64,000 bases of DNA. Source: an uncultured Rhodospirillaceae bacterium (GTDB taxonomy: Bacteria; Pseudomonadota; Alphaproteobacteria; Azospirillales; Azospirillaceae). Of this stretch, positions 35,666 through 43,907 are shown in pieces. A program made the translations under genes and the position numbers. Where the stretch lies: assembly GCA_937927415.1 (NCBI GenBank), contig CALBDS010000060.1, forward strand, positions 1 to 64,000, written 5' to 3'. Numbering within the stretch: position 1 is the first letter of the stretch; every line of letters starts with the position of its first letter. The notes under the pieces are model-generated. The model searched no databases. It saw only the letters and a program-made list of their open reading frames with translations, and was not told the DNA's origin.

Positions 35666-36508
35666 GTGGGTGCCATCGCGACGCCGAAAATTGCCTCCAT
35701 TCCGGCCACCGGCAACGATTTCATCGACCAGTCCCATGATGCGCTGCTGCGCCAGGTCCGCACCCTGAAGGAAGGGTGTGCCGCCGGAGAGGAGCGGGCG
35801 GCCCTGACCCCCGAATTCACCGCCTTCGTCGGCAACGTCACCGATCATTTCGAGCACGAGGAAACCATTCTGCGCGCCATCGGCTATGGCGGCTGGTCGG
35901 ACCACGCCGACCAGCACGGCCACATGGTCGAACAGATGGACCGGCTGGTGGCCTATCTGGCCGAATGCGATTGTGCGCCGGGGTTCATGGGCACGGTGGC
36001 CGAAACCCTTGACGCCGCGCTGTGCCAGCACGAAGGGCGGCAGGACGCCGCCCATGCCGGCCTGCTGGCCACCCATTCCCATCTGGCGCCGGGGCAGTCG
36101 CTGGTGTCGTGGGGCGATGATCTGAGCACGGGGGTGGAGCGGGTGGACGGCCAGCACCGCGCCCTGATCGACAGCATCAATTCCCTGTACCGGCTGAGCC
36201 GCAGCGGTGCCCTGACCCCGCACGAGGGGGAGGACATGCTGCTCCACCTGCTCCACGACCTGCAGGTGCATTTCGTGGAGGAGGAGGAGATGATCCGCCA
36301 CCGCGTTTCCGTCGCCCGCTATCTGCAGCACGAACGCCACCATCAGGCGCTGGAACGGCAATTGGGCCATGTCGCCCGGCTGGTGAAGAGCGGGACCGTG
36401 GATCTGGTGGCGCTGACCGGCGGATTCCTGCGCTTCTGGCTGATCGACCACATCGTCGGGGCCGACCGCCCGCTGCTGCTGGGGAAAGCCGCCGTCGCCG
36501 CCGAATAA
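35666..36508 (+). CDS. Tandem-domain hemerythrin protein
   Basis: About 280 aa with two complete hemerythrin domains. Domain 1 (about 10-130) has DFIDQSHDALL, HFEHEETIL, HADQHGH and CQHEGRQDAAH. Domain 2 (about 145-275) has VDGQHRAL, HFVEEEEMI, HERHH and WLIDHIVGAD. Ligand motifs look intact in both, so up to two diiron sites are expected. Start choice is uncertain: GTG at 35666 follows GGGGG by five bases, with GTG at 35660 and TTG at 35636 as alternatives. No fused sensor or output domain, so storage or delivery of O2 or iron is possible. Confidence 0.83.
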   Translation: MGAIATPKIASIPATGNDFIDQSHDALLRQVRTLKEGCAAGEERAALTPEFTAFVGNVTDHFEHEETILRAIGYGGWSDHADQHGHMVEQMDRLVAYLAECDCAPGFMGTVAETLDAALCQHEGRQDAAHAGLLATHSHLAPGQSLVSWGDDLSTGVERVDGQHRALIDSINSLYRLSRSGALTPHEGEDMLLHLLHDLQVHFVEEEEMIRHRVSVARYLQHERHHQALERQLGHVARLVKSGTVDLVALTGGFLRFWLIDHIVGADRPLLLGKAAVAAE

Positions 36509-36629
36509 TGCGCAATTATGCTGCTTAGAGGCGGAACGATCATTAATTTTCGGTTATTCTTTTCATCCTAACATTGCGTGTGACCGTGGGGCGCGGTCCG
36601 GGATCGGTAGGGATGGAAGGGGAAACGTC

Positions 36630-37832
36630 ATGTTCGGCTCAGCTATATCGGGAAGCGGGGCGCCGTCGTCGGCGGCAGCGCAATGGAAATCCTTGACCTC
36701 GGCCACCGGCACCGCCTCGTCTGCCGCACCCGCCGGGGTGTTCAAATCCGCCGGCGCCAAGGGTGACAGCGTGTCGGTCAGCCCGCTGGGGGATGCGCTG
36801 AGCGGCATCGCCTCGGACGTGTTCAACGCCCTGGACCCCAAGGCGCGCAAGAGCCTGGAATCCATCGTCTCGTCGGGCCGCATGTCGGCGGAGGAGGTGG
36901 TGAAGGGCCTGCAATCCATGGCGACCAAGGCGGTGTTCAACCGCTATGTCCAGGAACGCCCCCAGGACGAGGACGACAAGCGCCGCCTTGCCGCGTCCGA
37001 GGCCCACAGCCAGGCCATCCGCTCCATGGGCGATACCATGGGGGCCGCCCGCGCCAAGAACGCCCAGTCTATGGACGCCCTGATGGCCGCGCAGGAACGG
37101 GGCGAGATCTCCGTGGAGGAGATGCACGCGCAGTTGAAGCCCCTGACCGAAGAGTTCCAGGCGCAGATCGCGTCGGCTCAGGCGGTGGTGGCCGGCTATG
37201 ACCCTACCGATCTGTCGGCGGGCTTTACCAAGAACGTCAATGGCTTCAAGGAAGCCATGAAGAGCATGACCGGCGGCGACGGCTTCGTCGAGTTCGGCGA
37301 CGCCGACGCCAACGCGGCCGAGCAGAAGCTGCAGGAGGCCGGCTTTACCGGCGCCGTTTTCGGCGATGCCTTCAAGACGGTGGCCAAATCGGTGGACATC
37401 CCCGGCATTGGCCGCGCCGCCGGTGCCCCGCCCCTGGAAAGCGAGATCAAGGCCAAGATCCAGGCCGGGCAGATGGCGGCGACGCAGACCCAGACGACGG
37501 TGACGGCAACCACCACCACCACGTCGGTGCTGACCAGCGCCTTGCAGGCCCGCGAGGAGCAGGAAAAGAACAAGAACGCCGCCGGTCCGGACGACCCCGG
37601 CTTTTCCGCGGTGACCGCGTCGTCCCCCGACCTTGCCAAGTCCCAGGCCGCCCTGTCGGTGCTGAAGGCGGCGATGGAGGCCAAGTCGAACAAGGCCAAG
37701 GGCATCACCGTCAACCAGACCGACCAGAACGCCACCATCATCCTGGACATGCTGAAAGCCGCCGACGGCCCCAAGACCCAGACCGCCACCCCCGGCAACG
37801 TCTTCACCACCGGCACCAATCAGGTGGTGTGA
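36630..37832 (+). CDS. Hypothetical Ala/Ser/Thr-rich protein
   Basis: A 400-aa protein I do not recognise. It has no signal peptide or membrane helix. The N-terminal 50 residues and the part from about 280 to 320 (a run of Thr: TQTTVTATTTTTS) are low complexity; residues 55-240 are helical and charged, with KARKSLESIVSSGRMSAEEVVKGLQSM and an ISVEEMHAQLKPLTEEFQAQIASAQ coiled-coil-like piece. The composition and lack of Cys would suit an exported or appendage-associated protein, but this is speculation. GGAAGGGGAAACGTC precedes the ATG, and codon use looks native. Confidence 0.7.
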   Translation: MFGSAISGSGAPSSAAAQWKSLTSATGTASSAAPAGVFKSAGAKGDSVSVSPLGDALSGIASDVFNALDPKARKSLESIVSSGRMSAEEVVKGLQSMATKAVFNRYVQERPQDEDDKRRLAASEAHSQAIRSMGDTMGAARAKNAQSMDALMAAQERGEISVEEMHAQLKPLTEEFQAQIASAQAVVAGYDPTDLSAGFTKNVNGFKEAMKSMTGGDGFVEFGDADANAAEQKLQEAGFTGAVFGDAFKTVAKSVDIPGIGRAAGAPPLESEIKAKIQAGQMAATQTQTTVTATTTTTSVLTSALQAREEQEKNKNAAGPDDPGFSAVTASSPDLAKSQAALSVLKAAMEAKSNKAKGITVNQTDQNATIILDMLKAADGPKTQTATPGNVFTTGTNQVV

Positions 37833-37881
37833 GGAGGATCGGCGGGGTGTGGACCAGCAGAGGATCCCGCCATTGATTCCA

Positions 37882-37918
37882 CCATAACCATGCGCATAAT
37901 AGATGCGCATGGTTATGG
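37882..37918. promoter_or_regulatory. Perfect 16-bp inverted repeat, likely ccdAB operator
   Basis: ccataaccatgcgcat (37882-37897) and its exact complement (37903-37918) flank aatag. The site ends 8 bp before the ccdA start and covers most of its ribosome-binding site, as expected for an operator bound by the CcdA-CcdB complex. The RNA form would also be a very stable hairpin hiding the start region. Confidence 0.75.
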
Positions 37919-37926
37919 AGAGACCG

Positions 37927-38181
37927 ATGCCCGATGCGCGCCTTTCCTTTGACGCGTCTGCTCCGAAGCGGGCAACCAACGTCAGCCTTAACAGCGATCT
38001 GCTGGAGCAGGCCAAGACCCTGGGCATCAACGTGTCGCGGGCGTGTGAGCGCGGTCTGATCGAACAGATTGCCGAGTTGCGCGCCAAGCGTTGGCTGGAG
38101 GAGAACCGGGAGGCTATCGAGTCTTCGAATGCCTACGTCGAAGAACACGGCCTTCCGCTCGCGAAGAACCGGCCCTATTGA
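37927..38181 (+). CDS. ccdA: CcdA-family antitoxin
   Basis: An 84-aa protein with an N-terminal ribbon-helix-helix (RATNVSLNSDLLEQAKTLGINVSRACERGL) and the C-terminal toxin-wrapping tail RWLEENREAIESSNAYVEEHGLPL, both typical of CcdA. It neutralises CcdB and represses the operon. The ATG at 37927 is favoured by GGAGAG six bases upstream; ATGs at 37903, 37909 and 37915 lie inside the operator. Its TGA overlaps the ccdB ATG by one base (TGATG), giving coupled translation. Confidence 0.9.
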   Translation: MPDARLSFDASAPKRATNVSLNSDLLEQAKTLGINVSRACERGLIEQIAELRAKRWLEENREAIESSNAYVEEHGLPLAKNRPY

Positions 38182-38477
38182 TGGCGCGCTTCGATGTCCA
38201 TCGGCGCCTCGATGGTTCCGGTTACCTGCTGGACCTTCAGGCCAATATTCTGCGTGACCTGAACACGCGCTTCGTCGCACCGCTGCTTCCGCCAAACGAG
38301 GCCCCGCGGCCCGCCGAACGGCTTAACCCGGTCTTCACCATCGAGGGGCAGCCGCACATTATGGTCACCCAGTTTGCGGGTGCCGTCCGGGTGTCAGACC
38401 TCGGCCCCTGTGTCGGCAACCTCCTGTCGGAGGACACCACCATTGTGGCGGCCTTGGACATGTTGATTGGCGCCTGA
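38181..38477 (+). CDS. ccdB: CcdB-family toxin
   Basis: A 98-aa protein of normal CcdB length. Conserved features are ARFDVHR at the start, YLLDLQANILRDLNTRFVAPLLP, the RLNPVFTIEG block and the C-terminal ALDMLIG. CcdB poisons DNA gyrase when the antitoxin is degraded. The C-terminal Trp-Gly-Ile of F-plasmid CcdB, important for gyrase poisoning, is not found: the end reads DMLIGA, so potency is uncertain. The pair lies between an orphan gene and the second EPS locus, which suggests acquisition. Confidence 0.9.
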   Translation: MARFDVHRRLDGSGYLLDLQANILRDLNTRFVAPLLPPNEAPRPAERLNPVFTIEGQPHIMVTQFAGAVRVSDLGPCVGNLLSEDTTIVAALDMLIGA

Positions 38478-38489
38478 GAGGCCCCTCTT

Positions 38490-40049
38490 TCACGCTCGTC
38501 CCATCAGGCGCCGGGCGCCGATGAAACGCTGGATCATCGCGCGCTCGAAGGGGGTGAAGGGCCACAGCACCAGCGTCAGCACCGCGAACAGCGCCACCGG
38601 CAGGGCATAGACCGCCATCTGTTCCACCATCCCCGCCGGGGCCGGCAGCAGCAGGGTCAGGGCCACCGACCCCGCCGCCGCCAGACCCAGCCGGGCATAG
38701 CCCCCGCCGTCGAAGCCATAGGCATACCCCCGCCGTCCCAAGGCGGCGATGATGACGATGTGGGACAGCGCCTCGCCCAGCAGCATGGCGGCCACCAGCC
38801 CTTCGGCCCCCCCGCCGGCCCACAGGGCGGCGACCGCCAGCGGCAGCGCCGCCACGCTGGCCACCGACCCCGCCGAGGTCAGTTCCGGGCAGCCCAGGAT
38901 GTTGGTCAGCAGCGACAGCACCACCCGATGGCTCTGCAGCACCAGGAACAGGGTGAAGCCCACCGCCACCATCCAGGCATCGCCGTACTTGCCGCCGGAA
39001 ATCGCCTCCAGGATCGGCCCGCCGAAGGCCGCGGCCAGGATCACCGCCGGCATCAGCACGATCAGGTTGGCCTTGTAGAGGAACTGCACCCGGTCCTTCA
39101 GCCGGCCGTAATCGCTGTCCACGGCAAAGGACGCCACGATCTTGGGTCGCGCCAGCGGGATCAGCAGGGTGATGGGCAGGTAGCGGCGCAGTTGGTCGGA
39201 AAAGGTGCGGCAGAAGCCGAACCCGGCCAGAGCCGCCGGTCCGGCCATGGACGTGCCCACCAGCATCAGCGCGTTGGGGCTGGCCGCCCCGTTGATGACC
39301 TGGGCCAGATAATTGTGCCAGCCCACCGCCAGCATCTGGCGGAACGGCGGCGGGGTCCAGCCGGGGCTGCGCTCGTGCCCCTTCAGCGCGTGGACCATGA
39401 ACCATCCCAGTTGCCCGAACGCCACCGCCAGCGACAGGGCCGAGGCGGCCAGATCGGCCACCACCACCTCCGCCAGCGTCAGCCCGCCGCTGGCGATGCC
39501 CCAGCCGACCAGCCCGGCGAACACCACCGCCCGCAGCGCCGCGTTGCCCTGGGATGACACCTGCATCAGCAGCGGCTCGAACACGTCGCCGCGCAGGGAG
39601 CGGACCAGCCCCTCCAGCAGCGTCACGGCGATGTAGAGCAGGAACACCTCCTGCTGTCCCGGAATGTCCAGCCAATCGACGATCCACGCCGCCCCGGCCA
39701 GCACGGCGGCGGAAAACACCGCCAGCGACACCGTCCGCACCGCCACGAACCCGGTGAGAAACCGTCGCAGGTCGGATGCCGCGGCGTGGATGCGGTATTC
39801 CGGCAGATAGCGCGCACTGACCCAATCGAGGCCCAAGCTGGTGTAGGTGATGGCCAGCCCCAGCGTGGACAGCAGCAGGGCATAGATGCCGAAGCTGGTC
39901 ACGTCCAGATGCCGGGCCACCAACACCATGGCCAGCAGGGTCAGCCCCGCCGACAGGAACCGCCCGAACAGCAGCGACACCAGTCCCCGCCGCAGCGCGC
40001 TGGCTGAATAGAGATGCGACCGCACGGCGTCGTCCTTTCGCTGTGACAT
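38490..40049 (-). CDS. Polysaccharide flippase/oligosaccharide translocase (MOP superfamily)
   Basis: A 519-aa polytopic protein with about 12-14 membrane helices. The opening (LLFGRFLSAGLTLLAMVLVARHLDVTSFGIYALLLS) is characteristic of polysaccharide-export flippases. It should move the lipid-linked repeat unit of locus 2 across the membrane. The ATG at 40049 comes two bases after the stop codon of the nitroreductase-like gene, so the two form an operon. It is on the opposite strand from the rest of locus 2 and is distinct in sequence from the locus-1 flippase. Confidence 0.86.
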   Translation of the reverse strand: MSQRKDDAVRSHLYSASALRRGLVSLLFGRFLSAGLTLLAMVLVARHLDVTSFGIYALLLSTLGLAITYTSLGLDWVSARYLPEYRIHAAASDLRRFLTGFVAVRTVSLAVFSAAVLAGAAWIVDWLDIPGQQEVFLLYIAVTLLEGLVRSLRGDVFEPLLMQVSSQGNAALRAVVFAGLVGWGIASGGLTLAEVVVADLAASALSLAVAFGQLGWFMVHALKGHERSPGWTPPPFRQMLAVGWHNYLAQVINGAASPNALMLVGTSMAGPAALAGFGFCRTFSDQLRRYLPITLLIPLARPKIVASFAVDSDYGRLKDRVQFLYKANLIVLMPAVILAAAFGGPILEAISGGKYGDAWMVAVGFTLFLVLQSHRVVLSLLTNILGCPELTSAGSVASVAALPLAVAALWAGGGAEGLVAAMLLGEALSHIVIIAALGRRGYAYGFDGGGYARLGLAAAGSVALTLLLPAPAGMVEQMAVYALPVALFAVLTLVLWPFTPFERAMIQRFIGARRLMGRA

Positions 40050-40051
40050 TC

Positions 40052-41119
40052 TCAATGCACCGCCAGCACCGCGTCCAGCGGCTTGCGCTGGGAGCGGGCG
40101 ACGGTGAAACGCTCGGGCAGATGGCCGACGGCCATCAGCATGATGACGCTTTCATGGTCGGGAATGCCGGCTTCCCGCCGCAGGGCGCGGTCGGTGTCCC
40201 TGGTCACCGACCAGTTCAGCATGCAGCACCCCAGACCCAGCGCGTGAAAGGCCCAGGCCAGCGTCATGGCGAACAGCCCGCCGTCGATCCAGCCCTGGTA
40301 ACGCTCGCCCACGCCGGTGAAGTGGCGCAGGTCGGCGGTGACCGCCAGCACCGCCCCGGCCCGGTCGCCGAAACCGCGGTTGCCGTTCTGGTAGGCCAGA
40401 ACCCGCGCGCGCTGGGTTGTGTCGGTGAAGGCATGGACCCGCCAGCCCTGGCGGTTGCACACCGACGGGGTGGAGAGCGCCAGCGCCACCGCCCGTTCCA
40501 GGGTCGGGCGGTCCACCGGCGCCCCGGTGAACTGCCGCACGCTGTGGCGGGTGGCGAAAAAGGCCTCCGGGTCGGTGGGCCGGGCCGCGGCCAGATCGGC
40601 GCGGGTGATGGGGATGGTGCCGCCGCACAGCGTCTCCGTCGGGCGGGGATGGCGGGCGTAGCGGGCCAGGGCCGCCGCCACGGCGGTGTTCCGGATACCG
40701 AAGGGGTGGTTGAAATCCTGCCACGCCGCCAGCGCGTCCACCCCCGCCGCGGCGGTGGCGTCCATGCCGTGACGCTCCAGATACAGGTCGAGCAGGGCCA
40801 CCAGCCGCGCCACCGCGTCCTGGCCGAAGCCGGGGCGCGGTGCCGGCAGGGCCAGCCCCTTTTCCAGCCGGTGCCCGTTCAGCGTCACCAGTGCGGCCAG
40901 TTGCGTCCGGTCCAGCGCGCCGTCGGCCCGGCCCGCCGACGACCACGCCCAGAACCGGCGGGCGTCATACCAGGCGTTGGCCGCCAGCGCCGTCAGCGCC
41001 CGCCACCGCCGGTTCAGCGCCGCCAGCCGGGCCACGGCGGCGGCGGGCAGCACCCGCGCCACCACCCCGCGTTTCCACGACACCGGCGGGGCCGGTACCG
41101 CCACATCCTGCTGCGTCAT
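40052..41119 (-). CDS. Nitroreductase-family protein with N-terminal extension
   Basis: A 355-aa protein. The C-terminal 190 residues form an FMN-binding nitroreductase domain (ATRHSVRQFTGAPVDRPTLERAVALALSTPSVCNRQGWRV, then FAMTLAWAFHALGLGCCMLNW). The first 150 residues are Arg/Ala-rich and helical, including a HRLEKGLALP motif, and match no domain I know. Such proteins recur in polysaccharide clusters, where their substrate is unknown. GAGG is seven bases before the ATG. It heads the minus operon with the flippase and diverges from the pyruvyl transferase. Confidence 0.78.
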   Translation of the reverse strand: MTQQDVAVPAPPVSWKRGVVARVLPAAAVARLAALNRRWRALTALAANAWYDARRFWAWSSAGRADGALDRTQLAALVTLNGHRLEKGLALPAPRPGFGQDAVARLVALLDLYLERHGMDATAAAGVDALAAWQDFNHPFGIRNTAVAAALARYARHPRPTETLCGGTIPITRADLAAARPTDPEAFFATRHSVRQFTGAPVDRPTLERAVALALSTPSVCNRQGWRVHAFTDTTQRARVLAYQNGNRGFGDRAGAVLAVTADLRHFTGVGERYQGWIDGGLFAMTLAWAFHALGLGCCMLNWSVTRDTDRALRREAGIPDHESVIMLMAVGHLPERFTVARSQRKPLDAVLAVH

Positions 41120-41364
41120 TCCCGAACCTCTTCTGCCGCATCCGCGAAATCCTGGGTTCTTAGGATAGGGGCTGCGGCCGGCAATCCCCGGTCGGCGTCG
41201 GTGGTAGGGCCGCCGGGCAGAAGCACTACCGGCTTCGGTCACCCTCCCAGCCGATGGGGCTGCCGGGTAGCGAAAGGGGCGATGCTTCTTAGGCGCGCCT
41301 GCACCGGCCCCGGCGGATCGTTATTTTTCCCGTGTTCGATCCCACAAGCACAGGTGGTCGCGTC

Positions 41365-42639
41365 ATGACATTGCGGCTGTATCTCACCGGCCATCGGTCC
41401 TTCGCCAACCATGGATGCGAGGCGCTGGTCCGTTCCGCCGCCGCCCTGTTCCGCGAAGCCTTCGGGGATGTGGAACTGCTGGTGCCCTCGGTGGATGCGG
41501 CGGAGGACCGGAGCTTCTGGCCCACCGCCGCCGCCCATGGCGTCACCTTCGTCCCCGCCGTGGACCCGTGGGAGGGTCATCGCTGGTGGGACCGCGCCGC
41601 GCGCCGGGTGCCGGGATGGAACCGGCTGCCCTGGCCGCGCGGCCGGCTTGGCGCCGGGACCCGCGTGCCGCTGGGCAGCGCCGACCTGCTGGTGTCCACC
41701 GGCGGGGACAATTACTCCCTCGATTACGGGCTGGTGTCGCTGCACACCATGATGGCGGTGGACGGGGCGGCCATGGACCACGGCATTCCCAGTGTGCTGT
41801 GGGGGGCGTCGGTGGGGCCGTTCGACGATGCCCCGGTCGCGGTGCAGCGGGCGGTGTCCCGCCACCTGCGCCGCTTCGATCTGGTGGTGGCCCGGGAAAC
41901 CCTGTCCCACGGCTGGCTGCGCGGCCAGGGGGTGGGCGAGCGGCTGGCGCTGGCCTGCGACCCCGCCTTTTCCATGAAACCGGAGCCGCTGGCCCTGACC
42001 GGCTTCTGGCCGCGGGAGGGGGACCGGGGCACGGTGGCGGTGAACCTCAGCCCGCTGATCCGCCGCACCCACGCCGCCGGCAACCCCCAGGGCCGCCCGC
42101 TGGAGGAGGAGGCCGCGGCCTTCATCGCCGGGCTGGCGGACGAAGGCTATGGCGTGCTGCTGCTGCCCCATGTGGTCGGGCAATCGGGATCGCCGGAGAA
42201 ATGCGACCACGCGCTGCTGCGCGCTCTGCTGGGGCGGACCGGCGATGGGGGCGGGCGCATCGCGCTGGCGCCGCGCACGCTGAACGCGCCGCAACTGAAA
42301 TACGCCCTGTCGCGCTGCCGCTACGTTCTGGCGGCGCGCACCCACGCCACCATCGGCGCGCTGTCGTCGGGGGTGCCCACCGTTTCCATCGCCTACAGCC
42401 TGAAGGCCAAGGGCATCAACCGCGACCTGTTCGGGGACACCCGCCACGTGCTGGACGGCGCCGACATGACGGCGGTCACCCTGCGGGCGGCACTGGCCCG
42501 GCTGGAAGCGGAGGAGGGGGACATCCGCCGTCTGCTGGCGGCGCGCGGGCTGGATTGGCCCGCGTCCCTGGAACGGGCGCTGGAGCGGCTGAAACGCTGC
42601 CCGCTGGAACGGCGCAGGCCGGTGATGGCGGCGGCTTGA
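41365..42639 (+). CDS. Polysaccharide pyruvyl transferase family protein
   Basis: A 424-aa GT-B-like ketal pyruvyltransferase (PF04230-type). Features are TGHRSFANHGCEALVRS at the start, LVSTGGDNYSLDYG, PSVLWGASVGPF, and the C-terminal ARTHATIGALSSGVPTVSIAYSLKAKGI motif that binds phosphoenolpyruvate in relatives. It probably adds a 4,6-pyruvate ketal to a sugar of the locus-2 polysaccharide, giving it negative charge. AGGTGG lies seven bases before the ATG; an upstream GTG at 41332 is less likely. It is the first gene of the plus-strand part of locus 2. Confidence 0.86.
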   Translation: MTLRLYLTGHRSFANHGCEALVRSAAALFREAFGDVELLVPSVDAAEDRSFWPTAAAHGVTFVPAVDPWEGHRWWDRAARRVPGWNRLPWPRGRLGAGTRVPLGSADLLVSTGGDNYSLDYGLVSLHTMMAVDGAAMDHGIPSVLWGASVGPFDDAPVAVQRAVSRHLRRFDLVVARETLSHGWLRGQGVGERLALACDPAFSMKPEPLALTGFWPREGDRGTVAVNLSPLIRRTHAAGNPQGRPLEEEAAAFIAGLADEGYGVLLLPHVVGQSGSPEKCDHALLRALLGRTGDGGGRIALAPRTLNAPQLKYALSRCRYVLAARTHATIGALSSGVPTVSIAYSLKAKGINRDLFGDTRHVLDGADMTAVTLRAALARLEAEEGDIRRLLAARGLDWPASLERALERLKRCPLERRRPVMAAA

Positions 42640-42755
42640 GGACGGACGACAACCAGGGGATTCTCTGACATGCCACGACTGACCAAGGGAACGCCCGGCG
42701 GGCCATCGCCGGCGGCAGGACGCGCTTTGCCCTCCGCCCGCCGGGGGACCGGATC

Positions 42756-43907
42756 ATGAGCGGGCGGGAGCGGACGGTCCTGATCGTCTTCGGCACCCGG
42801 CCCGAGGCGATCAAGATGGCCCCGGTGCTGAAGGCGCTGGCGGCCACCCCCGGCGTGAAACCGCGGGTGTGCGTCACCGCCCAGCACCGCCAGATGCTGG
42901 ATCAGGTGCTGGAACTGTTCGCCATCCGGCCCGATTACGACCTGGACATCATGCGCGACGGGCAGGGGCTGGCCTATGTCACCTCGGCCGTGCTGGACGG
43001 GCTGCAGACGGTCATCCGCGACTGCCGGCCCGATCGTATTCTGGTGCAGGGCGACACCACCACCACCATGGCCGCGGCCATGGCCGCCTTTTACGAACGG
43101 GTGCCGGTCGGCCATGTGGAAGCGGGCCTGCGCACCGGCAACATCAACTCCCCCTGGCCGGAGGAGATGAACCGCCGGCTGGCCACCGCCATGGCCGACC
43201 TGCATTTCGCCCCCACCGACCAGTCCCGCGCCAACCTGCTGCGCGAAGGGGTGGCGGCGGACCGGGTGACGGTCACCGGCAACACCGTGATCGACGCGCT
43301 TCTTTACGCGGTGGACCGGATCGACGGCGACCCGGCGCTGCGGGCGTCGCTGGACGCGCGCTTCCCCTTCCTGGCCGATCTGGCGGCCCGGGGGCGGCGG
43401 ATCATCCTGGCGACCGGCCACCGGCGGGAGAATTTCGACGGCGGATTGGAGCAGGTGTTCACCGCCCTGTCGTGGCTGGCCGAACGGCCCGACGTGGGCG
43501 TGGTCTTCCCCGTCCACCTGAACCCCCATGTGCAGAAGGCCGCGGCGGCGGTGCTGAAGGACTGCCCCAACGTCCACCTGATCCCGCCTCAGGATTACCT
43601 GCCCTTCGTCTATCTGATGATGCGCGCGCACCTGATCGTCACCGACAGCGGCGGCATTCAGGAGGAAGCGCCGTCGCTGGGCAAGCCGGTGCTGGTCACC
43701 CGCGACACCACCGAACGGCCCGAGGCGGTGACGGCCGGCACGGTGGAACTGATCGGCCCCTCGGCCGACGCGGTGACCGCCCACGCCACCCGCCTTCTGG
43801 ATGATGCGGATGCCTATGCACGGATGAGCCGTGCCCACAACCCCTATGGCGACGGCCGCGCCAGCGGCCGCATTGCGGAAAGGCTGCTTCATGAATCCCG
43901 TCAGTAA
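42756..43907 (+). CDS. wecB: UDP-N-acetylglucosamine 2-epimerase (non-hydrolysing)
   Basis: A 383-aa enzyme of normal WecB length that interconverts UDP-GlcNAc and UDP-ManNAc. Family blocks are VFGTRPEAIKMAPVL (N-terminus), VQGDTTTTMAAAMAAFYERVPVGHVEAGLRTG, TGHRRENFDGG and the C-terminal DSGGIQEEAPSLGKPVLV with catalytic/UDP-binding residues. It overlaps the next gene by 17 bp. Together with wecC it supplies UDP-ManNAcA for the polysaccharide of locus 2. Confidence 0.94.
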   Translation: MSGRERTVLIVFGTRPEAIKMAPVLKALAATPGVKPRVCVTAQHRQMLDQVLELFAIRPDYDLDIMRDGQGLAYVTSAVLDGLQTVIRDCRPDRILVQGDTTTTMAAAMAAFYERVPVGHVEAGLRTGNINSPWPEEMNRRLATAMADLHFAPTDQSRANLLREGVAADRVTVTGNTVIDALLYAVDRIDGDPALRASLDARFPFLADLAARGRRIILATGHRRENFDGGLEQVFTALSWLAERPDVGVVFPVHLNPHVQKAAAAVLKDCPNVHLIPPQDYLPFVYLMMRAHLIVTDSGGIQEEAPSLGKPVLVTRDTTERPEAVTAGTVELIGPSADAVTAHATRLLDDADAYARMSRAHNPYGDGRASGRIAERLLHESRQ

